Of a stretch of DNA of 64,000 nt, positions 52,052 to 61,591 are shown one piece after another (within the stretch, counting starts at the first letter, position 1; every line of letters starts with the position of its first letter). The notes beneath the pieces are model-generated. The model was not told where the DNA came from and searched no databases. It was given only the letters and a program-made list of their open reading frames with translations. Source of the DNA: Bacillus cereus ATCC 14579 (lineage in GTDB: Bacteria; Bacillota; Bacilli; Bacillales; Bacillaceae_G). Made by a program: the position numbers and the translations under genes. The stretch is taken from contig NC_004722.1 of assembly GCF_000007825.1 (NCBI RefSeq), positions 5,182,001-5,246,000 of the forward strand, given 5' to 3'.

Positions 52052-52903
52052 TTACTCCATCTCTGCAAATACCATACGATCTTTTCCGTTAATATCGAAA
52101 ACAACCTCAACATGAGCATGTGGAAAAGCTTGTTGTAACAATCTTTTTACATCCTCACCTTGTCCTACTCCAATTTCAAACGCCACAATCGCTTTCTTCT
52201 GCAACACATTCGGCAATTCTTCCATAAAACGGCGATAGAAATCTAATCCGTCTTCACCACCAACAAGTGCTCTCTTCGGCTCATGCTCTTTCACAACAGG
52301 AGAAAGACCACGCCAATCCTCTTCCGGTATATATGGAGGATTTGAAACAACAACATCTAGCTTTTGACCCGTTTTATGAAATGGTGACAATAAATCACCG
52401 TGATAGAACGTTACTTCTGCACCTAAAGCTTTTGCATTTTCTTTTGCAACTTCAATCGACTCTTGTGCAATATCTACTGTATACACATGAAGATTTTTAT
52501 TTTCTAAAGCAAGCGTAATAGAAATCGCTCCACTACCTGTACCTATATCTGCTACATGTAGTTTCTCATCACCAAAATGGCGCTCGATTCTTTCTAATAC
52601 TCCCACTATAAGCTCTTCTGTTTCCGGCCTTGGTATTAATACTTCTTCATTCACAAAGAAAGACCGTCCATAAAATATTTCATAACCAATCATATATTGA
52701 ATAGGAATACCTTCTACATGCTTATGGATAAACTCCGTAAAGCTTTTCTCTTGTTCCTCAGTTATTTCTTCACGCATATTCATAAGTAATCCTGTTCTGT
52801 TCACCTTTAATACATGACAAAGGACAATTTCTCCCGCATTTTCATCTCGTCCATTTTCCTGTAAAAAAGAAGAAGCCCATTTCAGGGCTTCATAGACACG
52901 CAT
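52052..52903 (-). CDS. prmC: Release-factor glutamine methyltransferase PrmC (HemK)
   Basis: A 283-residue SAM-dependent enzyme that methylates the Gln of the GGQ motif in release factors. SAM site DIGTGSGAISITLAL and substrate motif VVSNPPYIPEED are intact. It overlaps its substrate gene prfA by one base (TAATG), so enzyme and substrate are coexpressed. Confidence 0.96.
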   Translation of the reverse strand: MRVYEALKWASSFLQENGRDENAGEIVLCHVLKVNRTGLLMNMREEITEEQEKSFTEFIHKHVEGIPIQYMIGYEIFYGRSFFVNEEVLIPRPETEELIVGVLERIERHFGDEKLHVADIGTGSGAISITLALENKNLHVYTVDIAQESIEVAKENAKALGAEVTFYHGDLLSPFHKTGQKLDVVVSNPPYIPEEDWRGLSPVVKEHEPKRALVGGEDGLDFYRRFMEELPNVLQKKAIVAFEIGVGQGEDVKRLLQQAFPHAHVEVVFDINGKDRMVFAEME

Positions 52904-53970
52904 TACTCAGCTGCCTCCATCTTTTGAGCCTGATCTTCCATCACTAAGGCATTGATGAAATCATCTAACTTACCTTGTAAGATTTGATCTAGCTTTTGAA
53001 TCGTTAAACCGATTCGATGGTCTGTAACACGGTTTTGCGGGAAGTTATACGTACGAATACGCTCTGAACGATCTCCCGTACCAACAGCTTGTTTACGGTT
53101 TTGATCATACTCAGCTTGCGCTTCTTGTCTAAACTTATCATAAACACGTGCGCGTAATACTTTCATCGCTTTTTCTTTATTCTTGATCTGTGATTTCTCA
53201 TCCTGACAAGATACAACTACACCAGTCGGTAAATGCGTTAAACGCACCGCTGACATCGTTGTATTAACGCTCTGTCCACCAGGTCCACTAGAAGCGAATG
53301 TATCAACACGAACATCTTTCTCATGAATATCAATTTCTACTTCTTCTGCCTCTGGTAATACAGCTACAGTTGCTGTAGATGTATGAATACGTCCACCAGA
53401 TTCCGTTTCAGGAACACGTTGTACACGGTGAGCACCATTCTCGAATTTCAGCTTCGCGAAAGCACCTTTACCATTAATCATAAAGATAATCTCTTTATAT
53501 CCACCTAACTCTGTATAGCTAGCCTCAATAATCTCCGTTTTCCAGCCCTGTACCTCAGCGTAACGGCTATACATACGGTATAAGTCACCAGCAAATAAAG
53601 CTGCCTCGTCTCCACCAGCAGCTCCACGAACCTCAACGATAACGTTCTTATCATCATTAGGGTCTTTTGGAACAAGTAAAATTTTCAGACGCTCTGATAA
53701 TGTTTTATCTTGTGATTCTAACTCAGAAACTTCTTCTTTTACCATTTCACGCATTTCTGCGTCTAACTTATCTTCTAACATTGCTTTCGCATCTTTTAAT
53801 TGCTCACGAACATCCTTATACTCACGATACACCTCTACCGTTTCCTGTATATCAGACTGTTCCTTTGAATATTCACGAAGCTTATTTGAATCACTAATAA
53901 TCGCTGGATCACTTAACAATTCATTTAACTTCTCATAACGATTTTCTACAGCTTGCAAACGATCTAACAC
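52903..53970 (-). CDS. prfA: Peptide chain release factor 1
   Basis: A 355-residue translation termination factor for UAA/UAG. GGQ motif SSGPGGQSVNTTMSA and codon-recognition region VPETESGGRIHTSTATV (with the tripeptide anticodon region upstream or overlapping) are present. I chose GTG at 53970 (MLDRLQAVENRYEKL) because AGAGGTG is 6 bases upstream and the length fits; the frame extends 3 codons further to 53979. Confidence 0.96.
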   Translation of the reverse strand: MLDRLQAVENRYEKLNELLSDPAIISDSNKLREYSKEQSDIQETVEVYREYKDVREQLKDAKAMLEDKLDAEMREMVKEEVSELESQDKTLSERLKILLVPKDPNDDKNVIVEVRGAAGGDEAALFAGDLYRMYSRYAEVQGWKTEIIEASYTELGGYKEIIFMINGKGAFAKLKFENGAHRVQRVPETESGGRIHTSTATVAVLPEAEEVEIDIHEKDVRVDTFASSGPGGQSVNTTMSAVRLTHLPTGVVVSCQDEKSQIKNKEKAMKVLRARVYDKFRQEAQAEYDQNRKQAVGTGDRSERIRTYNFPQNRVTDHRIGLTIQKLDQILQGKLDDFINALVMEDQAQKMEAAE

Positions 53971-54045
53971 ATCATTCACCTCTACATCCTAGTATCTAAT
54001 ACAAATAGTATATGGTACTTACTCAAAAAAACGCAAATTATATTT

Positions 54046-54436
54046 AAAAGTGGTGGTGGCTTGTTCAGCTCTGACCAGCTAAGGTTCTTTCGACCTAAAG
54101 GTGCTTTTTACCTTTCGGGCGGAAGGTTCTTAGATGCGAAGAGCTAGCCACCAGAACTAGATATATTGAAAAGCGTAAGCGGCTCGCTCAGAATCGCAGG
54201 CCATTGGAGCTCTCGACCTTGAAGCGCTTTTTGCTTCGAGCGAGAGAGCGAAATGGCCGGAGATTCTAGCCGCTGGAGCTAGATAATATATTTAAAAGTG
54301 GCAGTGGCTCTTTCAGCTCTGACCAGCTAAGGTTCTCTCGCACAGAAGACGTTTTTTGTCTTCTCGTGCGGGAGGTTCTTAAACGCAAGGACCTAGGAGG
54401 CGGAGCTAGATAATATCTAAAAGCAGCGGATCACAC
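54046..54436 (+). repeat. Tandem group of three dispersed intergenic repeats plus fragment
   Basis: Plus-orientation copies: type A 54046-54163, type B 54169-54285, type A 54294-54414, then a 5'-end fragment 54417-54436. Each begins AAAAGYRG and ends in CTAGATA-like sequence; copies are separated by only 5-8 AT bases. They fill most of the 513-base gap between tdk and prfA, which has no gene. Confidence 0.88.
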
Positions 54437-54456
54437 CACTCACACTCTCTATTTTG

Positions 54457-54484
54457 AAAAAAACCCGCCTTGCGCAGCGAGTTT
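54457..54484 (-). terminator. Terminator after tdk
   Basis: Stem AAACTCGC / GCGGGTTT with one G-T pair and 8-base loop, followed by TTTT on the minus strand, overlapping the tdk stop. Confidence 0.85.
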
Positions 54485-55071
54485 TACTTATCTTTGTTTG
54501 CAGGTACTGCATGACAATGACGACAACGTGGTTCATACGATTCTGAAGCTCCAACTAAAATAATTGGATCATCAAATGCCGCTGGTTCTCCATCAATTAA
54601 TCGTTGTGTACGACTTGCTGGAGATCCACATACAGAACATACTGCTTGTAGTTTTGTCACATGTTCAGCAATCGCCATCAGCTGAGGAACTTGTCCAAAT
54701 GGTAGACCACGGAAATCTTGGTCTAAACCAGCTACAATGACACGATAGCCACGATTTGCCAATACTTGCACCACTTCCACAATGTCCCCATCAAAAAATT
54801 GCACCTCATCGATTGCAATAACATCCAGCTCTTCTGTAATATGTTCAAATATATCCTTTGAAGCTGAAACAGGAACTGCTTTTACCTTTAATCCGTTATG
54901 TGATACAACATCTTCTTCACTATATCGATTATCAATACATGGTTTAAATACAATTGCATGTTGTTTTGCAAATTGCGTACGGCGCACACGGCGGATTAGC
55001 TCTTCTGACTTGCCAGAAAACATACTACCGCAAATCACTTCAATCCAGCCATTTTGATTTATTAAGTACAT
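54484..55071 (-). CDS. tdk: Thymidine kinase
   Basis: A 195-residue type II thymidine kinase. P-loop CGSMFSGKSEELIRR, DEVQFF acid/base region, GLDQDFRG, and zinc-binding Cys pairs CSVCGS and CRHCHA are all present. It salvages thymidine to dTMP. AAGGAGAG precedes the ATG. Confidence 0.97.
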   Translation of the reverse strand: MYLINQNGWIEVICGSMFSGKSEELIRRVRRTQFAKQHAIVFKPCIDNRYSEEDVVSHNGLKVKAVPVSASKDIFEHITEELDVIAIDEVQFFDGDIVEVVQVLANRGYRVIVAGLDQDFRGLPFGQVPQLMAIAEHVTKLQAVCSVCGSPASRTQRLIDGEPAAFDDPIILVGASESYEPRCRHCHAVPANKDK

Positions 55072-55130
55072 GAAGCTCTCCTTTCATCTACTTTTCAGTT
55101 AAAAGTAGGGTAAAGGTATAATATTTTCGC

Positions 55131-55170
55131 AAAAAAAACAGACAAGCGAATACATACACTTGCCTGTTTT
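55131..55170 (-). terminator. Terminator after rpmE2
   Basis: A 12-bp stem with one G-T pair (AAAACAGGCAAG / CTTGTCTGTTTT) and 12-base loop, followed by TTTT on the minus strand. Confidence 0.85.
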
Positions 55171-55179
55171 ATGTTTTTA

Positions 55180-55425
55180 TTACTTAAGACCGTATTTCTT
55201 ATTGAAGCGGTCAACGCGTCCGTCTGCAGTAGCAAACTTCTGACGTCCAGTGTAGAATGGGTGAGAATCAGAACTGATCTCAACTTTTAGTAATGGATAA
55301 GTGTTACCATCTTCCCACTCAACAGTTTCGTTAGATCCTTTAGTAGATCCGCTTAAGAATTTGAAGCCTGTGTTTGTGTCCATGAATACAACTTTCTTGT
55401 AATCTGGGTGAATTCCTGCTTTCAT
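55180..55425 (-). CDS. rpmE2: Ribosomal protein bL31, type B (zinc-free)
   Basis: An 81-residue large-subunit protein starting MKAGIHPDYKKVVFMDTNTG. It lacks the CxxC zinc motif, so it is the C-minus (type B) form, yet it stands next to rho where many Bacillus have the zinc form. I chose ATG at 55425 because AAGGAG is 9 bases upstream; upstream codons to 55512 lack support. Confidence 0.95.
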   Translation of the reverse strand: MKAGIHPDYKKVVFMDTNTGFKFLSGSTKGSNETVEWEDGNTYPLLKVEISSDSHPFYTGRQKFATADGRVDRFNKKYGLK

Positions 55426-55574
55426 TCTTTTCATCTCCTTCCGCCCTGAATCATTTTCGAAACAGAGTTTTTCATCTTCAGCTGCATACACAACTATATT
55501 GATGAAACACATATGATGAAATTATAACAAGGCTAACTTCATTTTGCAACTACCTGTTTTTGTCTTTTGAAATT

Positions 55575-56076
55575 AAAAGTGGAGACGGCTCGTTTAGCTC
55601 TGACTGGCTAAGGTTCTCTCGCACAAAAGGTGCTTTTTACCTTTAGTGCGGGAGGTTCTTAGACACGAAGAGCTAGCCGTCGGAACTAGATACAATTTAA
55701 AAGCAGAAGCGGCTCGTTCAGAATGGGAGGGGGATGGAGCTTCTGACTTAGAGGTGCTTTTTACCTTGTAGGAAGACGCGAAGCCACCGACCATTCTAGC
55801 CGCTGGAGCTGGATATTATCTTAAAAGTGGAGGTGGCTCGCTCAGCTCTGACCAGTTAAGGCTCTTTCACCCTAAAGGTGCTTTTTACCTTTCGGGCGGA
55901 AGGTTCTTAGATGCGAAGAGCTAGCCACCAGAACTGGATATTACTTAAGAATCCAGGACACTTCGAACTCTCGACCTTGAAGCGCTTTTTACTTCGAGCG
56001 AGAGAGCGAAATAACCGGAGATTTTAGCCGCTGGAGGGAGCTCATCCAGCTCTGACTAGCTCAGGTTCTTTCACTT
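55575..56076 (+). repeat. Cluster of five dispersed intergenic repeats between rho and rpmE2
   Basis: Plus-orientation copies: type A 55575-55692, type C 55699-55815, type A 55823-55940, a 5'-truncated type B about 55947-56036, and a truncated type A about 56036-56076. This is the densest cluster in the window and fills the 580-base gap; no gene is supported there. Confidence 0.88.
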
Positions 56077-56106
56077 ATTTCTCTCTTTAATATCACCTAA
56101 ACAGCA

Positions 56107-56139
56107 TAAAAAACTCGCTTACTATAAAATAAGCGAGTC
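56107..56139 (-). terminator. Terminator after rho
   Basis: A 9-bp perfect core stem (ACTCGCTTA / TAAGCGAGT, 8-base loop) followed by TTTTTT on the minus strand. Confidence 0.88.
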
Positions 56140-56153
56140 TTGATTTTTTCCCT

Positions 56154-57425
56154 TTACTTAGTTGTTACATACCTTTTCGAGTCTGCAACAATGTTTTGTA
56201 AAAACTCTTCATTTGTCTTCGTTTGACGAAGCTTACGTAAGAAACTTTCAACAAAGTCTGGTGTATCACGCATTGTCTTACGAATGCCCCATAACTTGTC
56301 TAAATGTTCTTTTGGAATTAATAGATCTTCTTTACGTGTACCAGAACGACGAATATCAATCGCTGGGAAGATACGACGTTCAGCTAATGAACGATCTAAG
56401 TGAAGTTCCATATTTCCAGTTCCTTTAAATTCCTCGTAAATAACATCGTCCATACGTGATCCTGTATCAACAAGGGCTGTTGCTAAAATTGTTAAGCTAC
56501 CGCCTTCTTCAATATTACGTGCAGCTCCAAAGAAACGCTTCGGTCTATGGAAGGCAGCTGGATCGATACCACCTGATAATGTTCTACCACTTGGTGGAAT
56601 AACGAGGTTGTAAGCTCGAGCTAAACGGGTAATACTATCCATTAAAATGATAACATCTTTCTTGTGCTCTACAAGACGCATCGCACGTTCTAACACAAGC
56701 TCAGCTACTTTAATATGATTTTCTGGTACTTCATCAAAAGTAGAACTTACAACATCTCCTTTAACAGAACGTTCAATGTCTGTTACTTCCTCTGGACGCT
56801 CATCAATTAAAAGTACAATTAGTTCTGCTTCCGGATGATTTGTTGTAACACTGTGCGCGATTTCTTTTAATAGACTTGTTTTACCAGCCTTTGGAGGCGC
56901 AACAATTAAACCACGTTGTCCAAATCCAACTGGTGCGATTAAATCCATGATGCGTGTCGGTAACTTTTTCGGTTCCGTTTCCAATTTCATTTGGCGATCT
57001 GGGTATAATGGTGTTAATGCAGGGAAATGCACACGCTCTTTTGCTGAATCTGGATCATCTCCGTTTACAGCTTCAACTTGTAATAACCCAAAATAGCGTT
57101 CATTTTCTTTCGGAGGTCGTACTTTACCAGAAACCTTATCTCCATTACGTAAATCGAAACGACGAATTTGCGAAGCTGAGATATAAATATCTTCTGAGCT
57201 TGGAGAATAGTTGATAGGACGTAGGAATCCAAATCCTTCTGATTGAATAATTTCTAATACGCCTTCCATGAAAAAGAAACCTTCTTTTTCTGCTCGAGCT
57301 TTCAAAATAGAAAAAATCAGCTCTTTTTTCGTTAACTTGCTATAATACGAAATCTTAAATTCTTTCGCAAGCTCGTATAACTCTTTTAATTTCATGTTTT
57401 CTAATGCTGCAATTGACAAATTCAT
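56154..57425 (-). CDS. rho: Transcription termination factor Rho
   Basis: A 423-residue hexameric RNA helicase. The N-terminal Rho helix domain (ENMKLKELYELAKEF) is followed by the RNA-binding cold-shock-like domain (GFGFLRPINYSPSSEDIYIS), P-loop VAPPKAGKTSLLKEI, and the Q/R-loop region (TSTFDEVPENH-like, DSITRLARAYN). It has no insertion domain. The ribosome site (GTGGTG) is weak. Confidence 0.96.
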   Translation of the reverse strand: MNLSIAALENMKLKELYELAKEFKISYYSKLTKKELIFSILKARAEKEGFFFMEGVLEIIQSEGFGFLRPINYSPSSEDIYISASQIRRFDLRNGDKVSGKVRPPKENERYFGLLQVEAVNGDDPDSAKERVHFPALTPLYPDRQMKLETEPKKLPTRIMDLIAPVGFGQRGLIVAPPKAGKTSLLKEIAHSVTTNHPEAELIVLLIDERPEEVTDIERSVKGDVVSSTFDEVPENHIKVAELVLERAMRLVEHKKDVIILMDSITRLARAYNLVIPPSGRTLSGGIDPAAFHRPKRFFGAARNIEEGGSLTILATALVDTGSRMDDVIYEEFKGTGNMELHLDRSLAERRIFPAIDIRRSGTRKEDLLIPKEHLDKLWGIRKTMRDTPDFVESFLRKLRQTKTNEEFLQNIVADSKRYVTTK

Positions 57426-57586
57426 TCAGACACCACACTTTAACGTTATTCTCTTTTTTCATGGGTAAAGGGAAAAAATACGGAAGGCAAATAATTAATA
57501 ATGAAAGGCAATAAGTTCAAGTAGGGTAATATTCACTATTGTAACCCTTTTATCTAGTTTTAATCAATACGTTGGAACACAAATAC

Positions 57587-57622
57587 AAGAAGCGAAGACA
57601 AGAAAATTTGTCTTCGCTTCTT
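57587..57622 (-). terminator. Terminator-like hairpin downstream of glpX
   Basis: A perfect 15-bp stem (AAGAAGCGAAGACAA and complement, 6-base loop) followed by GTATTTGTGTT on the minus strand; the T-run is broken. It lies after the two repeats that follow glpX. Confidence 0.6.
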
Positions 57623-57627
57623 ATTTA

Positions 57628-57820
57628 ATTTAGTTCCAGCTCCGATAGTTAGAAAGATCGACCATTTTAACCTTTCTGAAGGAGCTGCTTACGCTTTTTA
57701 TTTAATCTAGCTTCAGCAGCTAGAATGGTCAGTGGCTTCACTTCTTCCTGCGAGGCAAAAAGCGCCTCTACGTCAGAAGCTCCATCCCCCTCCCATTCTG
57801 AACGAGCTGCTTACGCTTTT
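57628..57820 (-). repeat. Two dispersed intergenic repeats directly after glpX
   Basis: Minus-orientation type C copy at 57705-57820 and an internally deleted copy at 57628-57698. The first starts at the last base of the glpX stop codon (TAA then AAAGCG). TTAAATAA or TAAATAA flanks both copies, suggesting a target duplication. Confidence 0.85.
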
Positions 57821-58785
57821 TATTTAATAACCAAGTTCGGTTTTTTATTTAAGCTATGACGACCATCTACGAAGCGAACTGTGCCTGATTTTGCGCGCAT
57901 AACAAGGGATTGCGTTGTTCCTACGCTACCTTTAAATTGAACACCACGTAATAGTTCTCCATCTGTTACGCCTGTTGCTGCAAAGATTGCATCGTCACCT
58001 TTTACTAAGTCCTCCATGCGAAGGATACGATTAATGTCTTCTATGCCCATTTTTTTACAACGTGCTAATTCAGCTTCGTTTTGTGGCAATAGTTTTCCGT
58101 GAATTTCTCCACCTAAACATTTTAAAGCAACTGCTGCTAATACACCTTCAGGTGCTCCACCAGATCCAAATAAAATATCTACACCTGTACGATCAAACGC
58201 TGTATTAATCGCTCCAGCTACATCTCCATCATTAATCAATTTAATGCGCGCACCAGCTTTACGAATTTCTTCGATAATTTCTTGATGACGTGGACGATTT
58301 AAAACTGTCGCTACAACATCTTCAATATCTTTATTTTTCGCTTTCGCAACTGCACGTAAGTTATCAATAATAGGCGCATCAATGTCGACCGCCCCAACTG
58401 CTTCTGGGCCAACCGCGATTTTATTCATGTACATGTCAGGGGCATGTAACAAATTACCGTGGTCTGCAATTGCAATGACAGCAAGAGCATTCCAGCCACC
58501 GGCTGCTACGATGTTTGTCCCTTCTAAAGGATCAACCGCAACGTCTACACGTGGTCCATATCCTGTACCTAATTTCTCTCCGATATATAGCATTGGTGCT
58601 TCATCCATCTCACCTTCACCAATTACAACTGTACCTTTCATCGGAATTGTATCAAATACATCACGCATAGCTGATGTTGCTGCACCGTCTGCCTCATCCT
58701 TTTTCCCGCGCCCCATCCAACGCGCTGATGATAAAGCTGCAGCCTCTGTTACACGTACTAACTCCATAGATAAACTTCTTTCCAC
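57820..58785 (-). CDS. glpX: Class II fructose-1,6-bisphosphatase
   Basis: A 321-residue gluconeogenic phosphatase of the GlpX family. VVIGEGEMDEAPML and VDVAVDPLEGTNIVAAG hold the metal/phosphate site. The start is GTG at 58785 with AAAGGAGAGGG upstream. It lies near fbaA, which makes its substrate, with a murA between them. Confidence 0.95.
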   Translation of the reverse strand: MERSLSMELVRVTEAAALSSARWMGRGKKDEADGAATSAMRDVFDTIPMKGTVVIGEGEMDEAPMLYIGEKLGTGYGPRVDVAVDPLEGTNIVAAGGWNALAVIAIADHGNLLHAPDMYMNKIAVGPEAVGAVDIDAPIIDNLRAVAKAKNKDIEDVVATVLNRPRHQEIIEEIRKAGARIKLINDGDVAGAINTAFDRTGVDILFGSGGAPEGVLAAVALKCLGGEIHGKLLPQNEAELARCKKMGIEDINRILRMEDLVKGDDAIFAATGVTDGELLRGVQFKGSVGTTQSLVMRAKSGTVRFVDGRHSLNKKPNLVIK

Positions 58786-58854
58786 GATAATCCCTCTCCT
58801 TTAAGCCTTTATATTTCTGCCGTATTTTGTGAACCGTGTTTTTCTATAAAGTGT

Positions 58855-58896
58855 ACTTCCGCAAGTAGTGATGCTTCGCTTCCCCCTTGCGGAAGT
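58855..58896 (-). terminator. Inverted repeat after the second murA, possible weak terminator
   Basis: An 11-bp perfect stem (ACTTCCGCAAG / CTTGCGGAAGT) with a 20-base loop, 6 bases after the murA stop. The following T-run is poor (ACACTTTAT), so attenuation into glpX is possible. Confidence 0.45.
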
Positions 58897-58901
58897 ATCA
58901 C

Positions 58902-60191
58902 TTATGCGTTCTTCATTTCTTCAATTTCTTGCTTTGTCATTTGTTCTCGCCAAATGTTTGCACCAAGCCCTTTAAGCTTGTCCACTATATTCTCATAACC
59001 TCGATCAATATGCTCAAGTCCTGTTACTTCTGTAATTCCATCTGCCATTAACCCTGCAATAACAAGTGCCGCTCCTGCTCGTAAATCACTCGCCTTCACT
59101 TTTGCACCTTGCAGTAACACAGGACCAGTTACAATTGCCGAACGACCCTCTACTTTAATTTGAGCATTCATACGACGTAATTCATCAATGTGTTTGAAAC
59201 GGGCACCGTAAATTGTATCTGTTACAACTCCCGTCCCGTGTGCCTTTGTTAAAAGCGTCGTAAACGGCTGTTGTAAATCCGTTGGAAAACCTGGATATAC
59301 AAGCGTTTTGATATCAACTACTTTTAACTTTCTATTACCGTTCACCGTAATTTGATCATCGTTCGTTTCAACTTGAACACCAGCTTCTCTTAGCTTTGCA
59401 GTAACTGATTCTAAATGCTGAGGAATAACGTTATCAACCGTTACTTCTCCTCCTGATGCAGCTCCTAGAATCATATACGTACCAGCTTCAATACGATCTG
59501 GGATGATAGTATGGTGACAACCATGTAAAGAGTCAACACCATCTATTCGGATTACGTCAGTACCAGCACCTTTAATACGTGCTCCCATGCTTGTTAACAA
59601 TGTAGCTACATCAATGATCTCAGGCTCTTTCGCTGCATTTTCAATAACAGTTCTACCTTTCGCTCGTACAGCTGCTAGCATAATATTAATCGTAGCTCCT
59701 ACACTAACAACATCTAAATAAATACGTGCCCCGCGTAGCTCATCTGCTCTTAAATAGATGGCACCTTGTTCATTCGTAACATGTGCACCTAGCGCTTCAA
59801 ACCCTTTAATATGCTGATCAATCGGCCTCGGTCCTAAATGACATCCACCCGGAAGCCCAATAACAGCTTTTTTAAAACGGCCAAGCATTGCACCCATTAA
59901 ATAATAAGAAGCGCGCAATTTTTTCACTTTTCCATTTGGCAAAGGCATTGCAACCATGTTAGAAGGATCGACTACCATCTCTTCCTCCTGTCCATAAGTT
60001 ACTTTCCCTCCAATTTCCTCTAGTAAGTCTCCTAACATTTTCACGTCCGAAATATTAGGGACACCACCAATAGTTACTGGAGTATCTGCTAAAATTGTCG
60101 TTGGAATTAATGCAACGGCACTGTTCTTTGCACCACTTACTCGAATTGTTCCATTTAAAGCTCTTCCGCCTTCAATTAGCAATTTTTCCAT
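58902..60191 (-). CDS. murA2: UDP-N-acetylglucosamine 1-carboxyvinyltransferase (MurA2/MurZ)
   Basis: A 429-residue second MurA. Catalytic Cys in LPGGCHLGPRPIDQHIKGFE; start MEKLLIEGGRALNGTIRVSG; YPGFPTDLQQPFTTLL near 310. It corresponds by position (between fbaA and rho/glpX) to B. subtilis murAB. Having two MurA enzymes is usual in low-GC Gram-positives; this one is normally the minor form. Confidence 0.95.
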   Translation of the reverse strand: MEKLLIEGGRALNGTIRVSGAKNSAVALIPTTILADTPVTIGGVPNISDVKMLGDLLEEIGGKVTYGQEEEMVVDPSNMVAMPLPNGKVKKLRASYYLMGAMLGRFKKAVIGLPGGCHLGPRPIDQHIKGFEALGAHVTNEQGAIYLRADELRGARIYLDVVSVGATINIMLAAVRAKGRTVIENAAKEPEIIDVATLLTSMGARIKGAGTDVIRIDGVDSLHGCHHTIIPDRIEAGTYMILGAASGGEVTVDNVIPQHLESVTAKLREAGVQVETNDDQITVNGNRKLKVVDIKTLVYPGFPTDLQQPFTTLLTKAHGTGVVTDTIYGARFKHIDELRRMNAQIKVEGRSAIVTGPVLLQGAKVKASDLRAGAALVIAGLMADGITEVTGLEHIDRGYENIVDKLKGLGANIWREQMTKQEIEEMKNA

Positions 60192-60469
60192 ATTGAGCTC
60201 CCTTCTTGTGAATGTATTTACTTTCTATCTTTTTATAGAAAGCTCCCCTTAAGAATCTCAATTACTCTTTCCATCCCAAAACTCAATAAATAGGAAACCA
60301 TTATCTTCATTTCTCCTGTAGCACGAATAGATAAAGATCAACTATTCATCGAATTCACTTTATCAATTTAGATACGTTATCACATTTATTAATAGGACTA
60401 TGCACATTATTTTCTATTTAAAAACCAAAAATGATAAAATCTTTAGACTTGTTCACGCTTTCATTATAC
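60192..60469. other. Intergenic region between fbaA terminator and murA2
   Basis: About 280 AT-rich bases with no gene. It should contain the murA2 promoter; several weak -10 words exist, but none has a convincing -35. Confidence 0.45.
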
Positions 60470-60506
60470 AACGAAAGGAAACCGTCTAAAAGACTAGACG
60501 GTTTCC
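60470..60506 (-). terminator. Terminator after fbaA
   Basis: A 12-bp perfect stem (GGAAACCGTCTA and complement, 6-base loop) followed by TTTCGTTGT on the minus strand. Confidence 0.8.
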
Positions 60507-60523
60507 AAAACGGAATTTTATTC

Positions 60524-61381
60524 TTACGCTTTACCGTTAGAACCGAATTCGCGAATTTTACCAATAACAGTTGCTTTGATAGCGTCGCGGCCAGGTCCGA
60601 TAAATTTACGAGGATCGTAAACTTCTTGGTCTTTGTTTAATACTTCACGAACAGCTTTTGTAAACTCGATTTGGTTCTCAGTGTTTACGTTGATTTTTGA
60701 AGTACCTAAAGAGATAGCTTTTTCGATATCAGCAGTTGGGATACCAGTACCACCATGTAATACTAAAGGTACGCCAGTGAAGTCACGAACTTGTTCCATT
60801 TCAGCGAATCCTAAGTTAGGCTCACCTTTGTAAGGACCGTGTACAGAACCTAAAGCTGGAGCTAGGCAATCGATACCTGTTGCTTCAACAAGGTGCTTAC
60901 ACTCTGCTGGGTCAGCGTAAATTACGCCTTCAGCGATTACGTCGTCTTCTTGTCCGCCAACTGTTCCAAGCTCAGCTTCAACAGATACGTTACGAGCGTG
61001 TGCGTATTCTACTACTTGTTTAGTAGTTTCAACGTTTTCTTCGAATGGGTGGTGAGAAGCGTCGATCATTACAGATGTGAAACCTGCATCAATTGCTTCT
61101 TTACATTTTTCGAAGCTTGAACCATGGTCAAGGTGAATCGCTACAGGAACAGTGATGTTCATTTCTTCGATTAAAGCTTTAACCATAGCTACAACTGTTT
61201 TGAAACCAGTCATATGACGAGCTGCACCCTCAGATACACCTAGGATTACAGGAGATTTTTCTTCTTCCGCAGCAGCTAAGATAGCTTGAGTCCACTCTAA
61301 GTTGTTCATGTTGAATTGACCAACTGCGTATTTTCCTTCTAGTGCTTTGTTTAGCATTTCTTTCATAGAAACTAAAGGCAT
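60524..61381 (-). CDS. fbaA: Class II fructose-bisphosphate aldolase
   Basis: A 285-residue zinc aldolase of glycolysis and gluconeogenesis. Zinc and substrate residues lie in VAIHLDHGSSFEKC, EAELGTVGGQED, ALGSVHGPYKGEP and LHGGTGIP. TAGGAGG precedes the ATG. It sits next to spo0F as in B. subtilis. Confidence 0.97.
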   Translation of the reverse strand: MPLVSMKEMLNKALEGKYAVGQFNMNNLEWTQAILAAAEEEKSPVILGVSEGAARHMTGFKTVVAMVKALIEEMNITVPVAIHLDHGSSFEKCKEAIDAGFTSVMIDASHHPFEENVETTKQVVEYAHARNVSVEAELGTVGGQEDDVIAEGVIYADPAECKHLVEATGIDCLAPALGSVHGPYKGEPNLGFAEMEQVRDFTGVPLVLHGGTGIPTADIEKAISLGTSKINVNTENQIEFTKAVREVLNKDQEVYDPRKFIGPGRDAIKATVIGKIREFGSNGKA

Positions 61382-61591
61382 GGTGAATCCTCCTAAAAAA
61401 CGTTTTTTGTATCCGATAAGTTCTTATCGCTGGTAGTATGACCAGAATAAGGTAAAATATGTATATCTACATACCGGACTTTTTTCTACACTCAATAGGA
61501 TAACAACTTGTACTCAAAAACTCAACCGTATTCACCTGCACAATAGTCCATGTAAACGCTTTTTTCCATATTTTTTATAAAAAATTCATTT

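Noticed and set aside
55594..55794. Minus-strand 66-codon frame in the repeat cluster.
   Set aside because: Lies wholly inside dispersed repeat copies, with no ribosome site.
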